Shown here: positions 1 through 5,884 of the stretch, piece after piece
How positions within the stretch are numbered: position 1 is the stretch's first letter
Layout of the letters: the number at the start of each line of letters is the position of its first letter
Source: an uncultured Rikenellaceae bacterium
GTDB lineage: Bacteria > Bacteroidota > Bacteroidia > Bacteroidales > Rikenellaceae
DNA: 8,130 bases
Assembly (NCBI GenBank): GCA_947038135.1
Contig: CAMQVM010000057.1
Location: 1 to 8,130 of the forward strand
Reading direction: 5' to 3'
The notes under the pieces: model-generated
What the model saw: the letters and a program-made list of their open reading frames with translations, nothing else
The model's database searches: none
Told to the model about the DNA's origin: nothing
Position numbers and translations under genes: made by a program

Positions 1-7
1 GACTATT

Positions 8-62
8 GATGGCGCCTTGTAGGGCGTCCATCTCGAAGTTCGCCTTCGGCGAAAATTTTTTT
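8..62 (+). terminator. Tandem hairpins followed by a T tract, probable intrinsic terminator
   Basis: Two hairpins lie side by side. The first pairs 8-16 with 23-32 (9 bp, with T27 bulged and a 6-nt loop). The second pairs TTCGCC (39-44) with GGCGAA (48-53) around a 3-nt loop and is followed by four A and then seven T (56-62). The GC-rich stem plus T tract is the classic form of a Rho-independent terminator reading left to right. It would end a + strand unit coming from outside the window; a TGA at 7-9 in the frame of base 1 could be that unit's stop, but too little is visible to name a gene. The sequence is visible; the terminator role is inferred. Confidence 0.6.
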
Positions 63-126
63 CGGATTTTTCACTTTTAAATCATAAAATAGCTAAGCGC
101 CTAGCACTTATAAGAAAAAACCACCA

Positions 127-165
127 AAGAGCGAGGTATCCGTAAGGATGCCTCGCTTTTCTTTT
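127..165 (+). terminator. Strong intrinsic terminator, possibly bidirectional
   Basis: Bases 127-141 pair with 146-160 to give a 15-bp stem with two G-U wobbles (129/158 and 137/150) and a GTAA loop, which is of the stable GNRA tetraloop type. The right arm ends in TTTT, followed by CTTTTC. On the left the stem is preceded by an A-rich stretch (114-120), so the opposite strand also has a T-rich tail and could terminate leftward transcription. No gene ends directly at it within the window. It separates whatever lies to the left from the AT-rich region before nfo. Confidence 0.8.
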
Positions 166-519
166 CAGCAAAATTTCGGCTACAAAAATCTAAAAGTATA
201 CTTTTCATATCCCAAACCAACAATCAACCCTTTACATTTTATGAATTTAACAACAATTTTCATTAACATATAATATTATTAATTCAGCAGAAAATTATCA
301 ACAGTTTTAGCGGCACATACCCTTGTGTAAACCTCTCAACTCAGCAGTCGCAAACCAGTGAATATCTAATTTTTAACTACAATAATAGTCATCAAATAGC
401 AGTAGAAGCCAGCGGTAATTATTTATGTAAATTTTGGGTCTAATTTTGTAGGTGAATGGGGTGTATTATTCCTTTTATATAGACAAAAATGTAATAATAT
501 GTTAAAAAAAGTGTTTATA

Positions 520-543
520 TAAGATAAAAAATTTTTTATCTTA
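520..543. repeat. Perfect 24-bp AT-rich palindrome
   Basis: TAAGATAAAAAA (520-531) is followed directly by its exact reverse complement TTTTTTATCTTA (532-543), with no spacer. It is flanked by further A tracts (494-500 and 543-549), so the DNA is probably intrinsically bent here. It lacks a GC-rich stem and is unlikely to be a terminator; a binding site for a dimeric regulator or a bent-DNA element is possible. Its AAGAT/ATCTT ends recur at 551-560 and 611-621. Confidence 0.75.
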
Positions 544-550
544 AAAAAAT

Positions 551-621
551 AGATTATCTTGCACCTTGATAACATCTATAATTACTTATATTATTTAATC
601 AAGGTAAAAAAAGATTATCTT
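551..621. repeat. Three nested inverted repeats with a common centre
   Basis: Three pairs of arms are arranged around nearly the same centre (583.5 to 585.5). The outer pair is 551-560 with 611-620 (nine of ten positions pair), the middle pair is ACCTTGAT (563-570) with ATCAAGGT (598-605), and the inner pair is TATAA (577-581) with TTATA (586-590), leaving a TTAC loop. The outer arms are themselves near-palindromic and almost identical (AGATTATCTT and AAGATTATCTT), so they can also be read as a direct repeat 61 bp apart. As RNA this would fold into one long, interrupted hairpin about 80 bases before the nfo start. There is no T tract after it. The function is unknown: a structured leader, paired operator sites or the remnant of a small repeat element are all possible. 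Confidence 0.65.
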
Positions 622-703
622 ACATATTTACGCCCCTATTATCTATGTCAAGTTACATTAGGTGTTAAGGGTTTACTATTAAGAATTTATAATTTACATA
701 TAT

Positions 704-1549
704 ATGAAATATTTTGGTGCACATGTATCAGCGTCAGGAGGAGTAGAAAATGCTCCAATAAACGCAGCGGCAATAGGCGCAAAAGCGTTCTCTTTCTTTA
801 CAAAAAATCAACGTCAATGGACAGCTGCTCCTTTGACTGATGAGTCTATTGCTAAGTTTAAAGAGAACTGTGAGAAGCACAACTACACACCATCACAAAT
901 ATTACCACACGATAGCTATCTGATTAATTTGGGTAACCCTGATGCCGATGCTTTGGATAAGTCACGTAACGCATTTTTAGATGAGCTGCAACGTTGTGAG
1001 CAGTTAGGTCTTGATAGGTTAAATTTTCACCCAGGAAGCACTCTACGCAAAATAAGCGACGACGACTCTCTTTTACTTATCGCCGACTCTATAAATATAG
1101 CACTAGGCAAAACTAGTGGTGTAATTGCTGTTATCGAAAATACAGCAGGTCAAGGCTCTAACTTAGGTTATAAGTTTGAGCAGATAGCACAAATTATCGA
1201 TAAGGTAGAAGATAAAACTAGGGTTGGAGTATGTATCGACACTTGCCACACCTACTCAGCTGGTTACGATATATCTACATGGCAAGGGTGTGATGATGTT
1301 TTTGAGGAGTTTGAAAACATTATAGGGTTTAAATACCTTAAGGGTATTCACCTTAACGACTCAATGAAAGCTCTAGGTAGCAGGGTTGATAGGCATGATA
1401 GCATAGGTAAAGGTACGCTTGGGGCTGATATATTTAAATATATCGCTACTGATAACCGCTTTGATGATATGCCTATCTGTTTAGAGACTCCAAACTCAGA
1501 GTTGTGGAGCGACGAGATAGCATTTTTATACTCTTTATCTAAAAAGTAG
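704..1549 (+). CDS. nfo: Endonuclease IV (AP endonuclease)
   Basis: This enzyme cuts the DNA backbone 5' to abasic sites and removes blocked 3' ends in base-excision repair, using three zinc ions in a TIM-barrel fold. All nine metal ligands known from the E. coli enzyme are present at the same residue numbers: H69 (LPHDSY), H109 (NFHPG), E145 (IENTAGQG), D179 and H182 (IDTCH), H216 (IHLND), D229 and H231 (VDRHDSIGKG) and E261 (CLETP). The length of 281 residues matches the family (E. coli 285), and the start gives the typical N-terminus MKYFGAHVSASGG. No Shine-Dalgarno is visible; the upstream bases are A/T only, which is usual in Bacteroidota. The stop codon lies 2 bp before the following acyltransferase, so the two are probably co-transcribed and perhaps translationally coupled. 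The protein appears intact and active; family assignment is very secure. Confidence 0.98.
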   Translation: MKYFGAHVSASGGVENAPINAAAIGAKAFSFFTKNQRQWTAAPLTDESIAKFKENCEKHNYTPSQILPHDSYLINLGNPDADALDKSRNAFLDELQRCEQLGLDRLNFHPGSTLRKISDDDSLLLIADSINIALGKTSGVIAVIENTAGQGSNLGYKFEQIAQIIDKVEDKTRVGVCIDTCHTYSAGYDISTWQGCDDVFEEFENIIGFKYLKGIHLNDSMKALGSRVDRHDSIGKGTLGADIFKYIATDNRFDDMPICLETPNSELWSDEIAFLYSLSKK

Positions 1550-1551
1550 TG

Positions 1552-2451
1552 ATGAGTAAGTGTTTTTGTAAAATAAATAAGAACCTGTTGTGGTTTGGTG
1601 CAAAGGTTGTGGGGCTATCTCCACGCTTTATGCGTGACTTTACAGCATACCTTATCTATTTGTCGCTTTATAAAATCATTAAATATAGGTTGAAAGTAGT
1701 GAGAACAAACCTAAAGAACTCATTCCCATCTTATAGCGAGCAGAAGCTAAAAGATATAGAGTCTAAGTTTTATCGTCACCTAGCCAATCTTACGATGGAT
1801 ACAATTACCTTAGCATCACATAAGCAAAAGGATATTGAGCCACGAATAGTTTTTACTAATTTAGACGAAGTAGAGAGGGTTGTAAATGGAAAAGTTGGTC
1901 TTGTGGTGTCGGCACATTATGCCTCTTGGGAACACTCTATGGTCGTGCCACTTAGCTATTCAGGCAGGTTTTATGGTGTGTATCATCCTTTGTCGTCAGG
2001 ATGTGTAGATGATTTTTTTATAAGGCTAAGGTCACGTTTTGGGCTTGTGCCTCTGCCTATGGCAAGTGTTGCAAAGACAATGGTTACCGATATCCGCACA
2101 GGTTCGTCGGCTTTATATGCGCTTATTTCAGACCAAACACCACCATATCCAGTTATAAAAAAATGGACGATGTTTTTAAACCAGCCTACGGCATTTATTA
2201 TGGGTCCCGAAAAGTTGGCTACAAAATATAACTTACCAATCTTTTTTCTTAGCTCAAGGTTGGTCAAAAAGGGGTACTATGAGGGGACATATATACTTAT
2301 TTATGATGGAATTGAAAAATTACCTGAATATGAGATAACAAAACGTTATGCAAAAGCGTTAGAAAATATGATAGTAAATGAGCCGCATCTTTGGATGTGG
2401 TCGCATAGGAGGTGGAAGCACTATCCTAGCTGTCCAGAAGATATAATTTAA
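1552..2451 (+). CDS. LpxL/HtrB-family lipid acyltransferase
   Basis: Proteins of this family transfer an acyl chain from acyl-ACP to a lipid at the cytoplasmic face of the inner membrane, usually the secondary acylation of lipid A. Visible signatures are VRTNLKNSFP near residue 50, the catalytic H-x4-E motif as H122 to E127 (SAHYASWEHS), DQTPP at 194-198 and the C-terminal WMWSHRRWKH (281-290). A hydrophobic stretch at about 30-45 could anchor the N-terminus in the membrane. The 299-residue length is normal. I chose the ATG at 1552, which follows the nfo stop by 2 bp; a GTG at 1549 overlapping that stop would add one residue. Which acyl chain or position is modified cannot be read from the sequence, and related Bacteroidota proteins may acylate other lipids, so no gene symbol is given. 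It has no obvious functional link to the neighbouring DNA-repair or ATPase genes. Confidence 0.9.
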   Translation: MSKCFCKINKNLLWFGAKVVGLSPRFMRDFTAYLIYLSLYKIIKYRLKVVRTNLKNSFPSYSEQKLKDIESKFYRHLANLTMDTITLASHKQKDIEPRIVFTNLDEVERVVNGKVGLVVSAHYASWEHSMVVPLSYSGRFYGVYHPLSSGCVDDFFIRLRSRFGLVPLPMASVAKTMVTDIRTGSSALYALISDQTPPYPVIKKWTMFLNQPTAFIMGPEKLATKYNLPIFFLSSRLVKKGYYEGTYILIYDGIEKLPEYEITKRYAKALENMIVNEPHLWMWSHRRWKHYPSCPEDII

Positions 2452-2508
2452 TAGAGTAATAATATAAAGGGAAGTTGTTAAGGCGACCCATATTTAGAGT
2501 TTAATATA

Positions 2509-3111
2509 ATGGAAAACAAAATTCAAAAACTCACAGAGCAGCTATTTAATGATGGTGTAGCTAAGGGTAAGGAGCAGTCAGAGCAGTTGGTTCTTGATGC
2601 TAAGCAACAAGCAGCAGGTATTTTAGCTAAGGCTAAAGCAGAGGCAGAAGCGATTCTTGCTAAAGCAAATAGCGATGCTGTTGAGTTGACAGATAGGTCT
2701 CTTTCAAATGTTAAACGCTCTGCAAAAGAGACTATCACAGATGTGCAATCGCAACTTCAAAGGGCTGTTGTAGCAAAGGCTATATCACCAGATGTTAAGA
2801 GTGCATTTGCAGATGATAGCTTCGTTAAAGAGCTGATACTTGCCGCAGTTAGTGCGTGGAGTGGCTCGGGTGCTATTACTGTTACTGTTGCAAATGGTAG
2901 TGAGGCAAAGATAGGCGAGTTTATAAAGGCTAAAGTTGATGCAGCCTTGGCTTCTTCAATCTCAGTAGAGGGCTCTATAGAGCTTAAAGAGGGTTTTACA
3001 ATCACTCCTGAGGGCGAGGGTTACTACATAAAGTTTACTGCTGAAGATTTCGAGCTTCTTATTTCGCAATATATGCGAGCTAATGTAGCTCAAATAGTTT
3101 TCGGAGAGTAA
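2509..3111 (+). CDS. ntpE: V/A-type ATPase subunit E (peripheral stalk)
   Basis: Subunit E forms the peripheral stalk that holds the catalytic head still against the rotating shaft. The 200-residue protein has the expected two-part form: a long Ala/Lys/Glu-rich helix over about residues 1-90 with repeated AKA/AEA segments (for example LAKAKAEAEAILAKA), then a mixed globular C-terminal domain ending in ISQYMRANVAQIVFGE, which normally sits on top of the head. In other V/A-ATPases the helix pairs with subunit G/H in a right-handed coiled coil, but no gene for that partner is seen on either side. The assignment rests on architecture plus position as first gene of the ATPase cluster, because subunit E is poorly conserved in sequence. 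The 57-bp gap upstream contains no clear promoter, terminator or Shine-Dalgarno. The A-rich DNA encoding the helix contains imperfect GCTAAAGCA-like repeats, explained by the amino-acid bias. Confidence 0.9.
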   Translation: MENKIQKLTEQLFNDGVAKGKEQSEQLVLDAKQQAAGILAKAKAEAEAILAKANSDAVELTDRSLSNVKRSAKETITDVQSQLQRAVVAKAISPDVKSAFADDSFVKELILAAVSAWSGSGAITVTVANGSEAKIGEFIKAKVDAALASSISVEGSIELKEGFTITPEGEGYYIKFTAEDFELLISQYMRANVAQIVFGE

Positions 3112-3166
3112 CCTTACACCAATTTTATAATATTAATATAGACAGCTTGTCATAAAAAAAATATTA

Positions 3167-4036
3167 ATGGGTAATTATCATTATATAGTATCTGCACTTG
3201 TAGATTATTCGTTTGATGCCGATACTAAAACTCTCGACACTGAGTCGCTTTGCGCTGAGCTTAAAGGGCAGTTGTCCTCTAAAGATTGGACGAAGCTGGG
3301 TGAGTTGTGGTGGTTTTTCGACCTTCGCAATATCCTAGATCTACGCTCTGGTCGCTCGGGGGTATTTTCGCCTCTATCTAACCTTACACGTGAAGATGTC
3401 GAGGCTGTTGATACCTATTATAGGTCGACAGAAACAACCGATGAGCAGGTGCAAGAGTTGCCTTTATTGCCTAAATTTGTAGAGAATATATTGCTATCTT
3501 ATAAAGATGCTACTTTTGCATCTGAGAATAATATATCTACAAAAGGTGATGTTGACAATAAGATATGGGAGGCATACTACAAATATGCCAACAGCTCAAA
3601 AAGTGGGTTTGTAAGGGCATGGTCGGAGTTTGACCTTAATGTACGAAATATATCTGCTGCTTATACAGCCCGTGAAAAGGGTATCGCTTTATCTGAGGTG
3701 TTTGTAGGAAAAGGCGAGATTACAGATATTATAATGCAGAATGAAACTGTTCAAGACTTCGGTCTTAAAAATGAATTTAATGAGGTTGATAACTTAATTC
3801 AGCTCCTTACCGAGAAAGATATTCTAGTGAAAGAGAAGGGTTTAGATAAGCTTCGCTGGAAGAAGATAGATGAGCTTTTAGAGTTCGACTACTTCGATTT
3901 AGAGGTTGTGCTTGGATATGTTGTTAAGCTGTCGTTGCTAGAGCGTTGGCGTGTGCTTGATGATAAAGAGGGGTTGCAGGTTTTAAATAGTGTGGTAGGT
4001 AAGCTTACCTCTAAGGAGAATATAAAATCAATCTAA
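3167..4036 (+). CDS. DUF2764 protein, putative subunit C-like component of the V/A-ATPase
   Basis: This 289-residue protein resembles DUF2764 proteins, which are found inside V-type ATPase clusters of Bacteroidota and related operons and have no firmly established function. It lies between E and A, exactly where subunit C (AC39/NtpC, the link between rotor ring and central shaft) lies in Thermus- and Enterococcus-type operons. Internally it has two similar segments, FFDLRNILDLRSG (50-62) and FDLNVRNISAAYTAREKG (155-172), and a third related one starting FDYFDLEVVLGYV (240-252). These recall the repeated Asp-x-x-Asn helix turns of AC39 proteins, so a divergent C subunit is my inference. No signal peptide or membrane segment is seen, in line with a soluble protein. 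The start follows an A-rich stretch without Shine-Dalgarno. The gap of 55 bp to ntpE and 47 bp to ntpA suggests co-transcription. Confidence 0.85.
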   Translation: MGNYHYIVSALVDYSFDADTKTLDTESLCAELKGQLSSKDWTKLGELWWFFDLRNILDLRSGRSGVFSPLSNLTREDVEAVDTYYRSTETTDEQVQELPLLPKFVENILLSYKDATFASENNISTKGDVDNKIWEAYYKYANSSKSGFVRAWSEFDLNVRNISAAYTAREKGIALSEVFVGKGEITDIIMQNETVQDFGLKNEFNEVDNLIQLLTEKDILVKEKGLDKLRWKKIDELLEFDYFDLEVVLGYVVKLSLLERWRVLDDKEGLQVLNSVVGKLTSKENIKSI

Positions 4037-4083
4037 AGCTGCTAATATTGCAGTAGGTGAATAGACAACAAAAATAGATAAAT

Positions 4084-5847
4084 ATGAAAACAACAGGAAG
4101 AGTTGTAGGCATTACATCAAACCTTGTAACAGTAAAGGTAGACGGAGCAGTATCGCAAAATGAAATTTGCTATATTACCCTTGACGGTGTAAAGTTAATG
4201 TCTGAGGTAATCAAGGTTAGTGGTGATATGGCATCAGTACAGGTTTTTGAGAGTACTCGTGGTCTGAAAGCTGGATGTCTGGTTGAGTTCGAAGGGCATC
4301 AGTTAGAGGTTACCCTTGCCCCAGGTATCATGTCACGTATATATGATGGTTTGCAAAATGACCTTCAAAAGCTTGATACCCTATTCCTTGAAAGAGGTAT
4401 ATATAATGCACCAATCGATTATGACCATATATGGGACTTTACACCAACAGCAAATGAGGGTGATAGAGTAGTAGCTGGAGATTGGATTGGTAGCGTTAAA
4501 GAGAATTTTCTTGACCATAAAATAATGGTGCCATTTAAGCTAAAGGGCTCTTACAAAGTTAAGAGTGTTGCTGCTGAAGGGCGTTATAAAGTAACCGATA
4601 CAATGGCTACACTTATCGATGATAAGGGTGTTGAGCATATCGTTACTATGGTGCAAAAATGGCCAGTAAAAGAGGCTGTTGTAGCATACAAAGAGAAGCC
4701 ACGTCCATTTAAAACAATGGAAACAGGGCTTCGTGCAATTGATACTTTTAATCCTATTGCTGAGGGTGGTACAGGGTTTATTCCTGGACCTTTTGGCGCA
4801 GGTAAAACAGTGCTTCAACACGCTATATCTAAGCAGGCCGAGGCAGATGTTATATTGATTGTAGCTTGTGGAGAGCGTGCTAATGAGGTGGTTGAAACAT
4901 TTGTGGAGTTTCCTGAGCTTGACGATCCACACACTGGACGTAAGCTAATGGAGCGTACAATTATCGTTTGTAACACCTCTAATATGCCCGTTGCTGCTCG
5001 TGAGGCATCTGTTTATGCAGGTATGGCTATTGGTGAGTATTATAGAGCTATGGGTTTAAAGGTTCTTATTTTAGCAGACTCTACATCTCGTTGGGCGCAG
5101 GCTCTTCGTGAGATGTCTAATAGAATGGAGGAGCTGCCAGGACCTGACGGTTTCCCGATGGATATCTCGGCTATCATCTCTAGTTTTTATGCTCGTGCGG
5201 GTTATGTAAAGTTAAATAATGGTAGCACTGGTTCTGTAACCTTTATAGGTACAGTATCGCCTGCTGGAGGTAACCTTAAAGAGCCTGTTACTGAGTCTAC
5301 TAAAAAGGCGGCTCGTTGCTTCTATGCTCTTTCGCAGGCTCGTGCCGACTCTAAGCGTTACCCTGCTATTGATCCTCTTGAAAGCTACTCTAAGTATTTA
5401 GAGTATCCCGAGATTCAAAACCACCTAAACTCATTTTTTGAGGAGGGATGGGTTGAAAATATAACTTATGCTAAAACTCTGTTTTTAAGAGGTAAAGAGG
5501 CATTTGAGCAGATCAATATCTTAGGTGATGACGGTGTGCCAATTGAGTATCACGATCGTTTTTGGAAGTCGGAGCTTATAGATTTTGTAATCCTTCAGCA
5601 AGACTCTTTCGATAAGATCGATAGCAACTGTCCTGTTGATCGTCAAAAGTTTATGTTTAATGCAGTGCTAGATGTTTGTCGTGCTAGCTTTACGCATAAA
5701 GATTTTGAAGATTGTACGCAGTTTTATAAGCAGATGATTAATGATTTCCGTCAGATGAATTATAGTGAATATAACTCTACTGAGTACAGCAAATATTTGT
5801 CAGATGTTAATGAGCTTGTTGCATCTCGTAAAGTTACAGATTTATAG
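4084..5847 (+). CDS. ntpA: V/A-type ATPase catalytic subunit A
   Basis: Subunit A carries the three catalytic ATP sites of the head, alternating with subunit B. The Walker A loop GPFGAGKT is at 235-242, the catalytic glutamate lies in ACGERANEV (E264), and the Walker B region is LKVLILADSTSRWAQALREM (325-344). The segment FIGTVSPAGGNLKEPVT (387-403) and the C-terminal helical domain are also intact. An N-terminal beta-barrel (about 1-75) and the extra domain of about 110-200 that distinguishes A subunits from F-type beta are present. At 587 residues it has the full family length. The start is supported by MKTTGRVVGITSNLVTV, which matches how A subunits begin. Nothing is missing, so the enzyme is predicted to be active. 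The lineage-typical GGNLKEP replaces GGDFSEP of the archaeal type. Upstream 47 bp and downstream 37 bp to its neighbours indicate an operon. Confidence 0.99.
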   Translation: MKTTGRVVGITSNLVTVKVDGAVSQNEICYITLDGVKLMSEVIKVSGDMASVQVFESTRGLKAGCLVEFEGHQLEVTLAPGIMSRIYDGLQNDLQKLDTLFLERGIYNAPIDYDHIWDFTPTANEGDRVVAGDWIGSVKENFLDHKIMVPFKLKGSYKVKSVAAEGRYKVTDTMATLIDDKGVEHIVTMVQKWPVKEAVVAYKEKPRPFKTMETGLRAIDTFNPIAEGGTGFIPGPFGAGKTVLQHAISKQAEADVILIVACGERANEVVETFVEFPELDDPHTGRKLMERTIIVCNTSNMPVAAREASVYAGMAIGEYYRAMGLKVLILADSTSRWAQALREMSNRMEELPGPDGFPMDISAIISSFYARAGYVKLNNGSTGSVTFIGTVSPAGGNLKEPVTESTKKAARCFYALSQARADSKRYPAIDPLESYSKYLEYPEIQNHLNSFFEEGWVENITYAKTLFLRGKEAFEQINILGDDGVPIEYHDRFWKSELIDFVILQQDSFDKIDSNCPVDRQKFMFNAVLDVCRASFTHKDFEDCTQFYKQMINDFRQMNYSEYNSTEYSKYLSDVNELVASRKVTDL

Positions 5848-5884
5848 TTAGTAGTCAAGCAGGCTAATTTAAAGAGATAGAAAA

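Larger units (their letters stand above)
166..703. other. AT-rich intergenic region without a recognisable gene
   Basis: No credible coding sequence is present in these 538 bases on either strand; a 93-codon reading frame that begins at a TTG at 559 only exists because it runs into nfo in the wrong frame. The stretch is visibly more AT-rich than the genes. It presumably holds the promoter of nfo. A TAATTTTG at 441-448 fits the Bacteroidota -7 element TAnnTTTG exactly, but I cannot find a matching TTTG about 20 bp upstream, so no promoter is called. The right half contains the palindromes listed separately (520-621). Between 166 and 440 I see no convincing repeat, RNA gene or site. The long distance to nfo means either a long 5' leader or a promoter closer to the gene that is not recognisable. 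Confidence 0.7.

Noticed and set aside
295..303. TTATCAACA resembling a DnaA box
   Set aside because: One mismatch to TTATCCACA, a single copy, and no other boxes or origin-linked genes nearby; expected by chance in AT-rich DNA.
559..840. 93-codon + strand frame starting at TTG upstream of nfo
   Set aside because: It overlaps the well-supported nfo start in another frame, has a Cys/Ser/Arg-rich unlike-protein composition at its end, and its first half lies in palindromic AT-rich DNA.
1983..2267. 94-codon antisense frame opposite the acyltransferase gene
   Set aside because: Fully contained in an intact gene with catalytic motifs on the other strand, with no recognisable family or start context.
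2617..2672. Imperfect GCTAAAGCA-like tandem repeats in ntpE
   Set aside because: They are accounted for by the Ala/Lys/Glu bias of the coiled-coil helix rather than by a separate DNA repeat.
2523..3005. Two antisense frames (2523-2738 and 2757-3005) opposite ntpE
   Set aside because: Their Ala/Ser/Leu-rich composition is what the complement of the Ala/Lys/Glu-rich subunit E codes for; no independent coding evidence.
3130..3169. ATATTAAT motif present twice before the DUF2764 gene, and GACA/TGTC between the copies
   Set aside because: Short AT-only repeats and a 4-bp stem are expected by chance in this composition; no regulatory site can be argued.
4037..4053. GCTGC/GCAGT mini-hairpin between the DUF2764 gene and ntpA
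   Set aside because: Only 4-5 pairs around a 7-nt loop and no T tract; too weak for a terminator or regulatory element.
4540..4932. 130-codon antisense frame inside ntpA
   Set aside because: It lies entirely opposite a highly conserved catalytic gene and has an odd Cys/His/Leu-rich composition with no recognisable domain; it is a shadow of ntpA.
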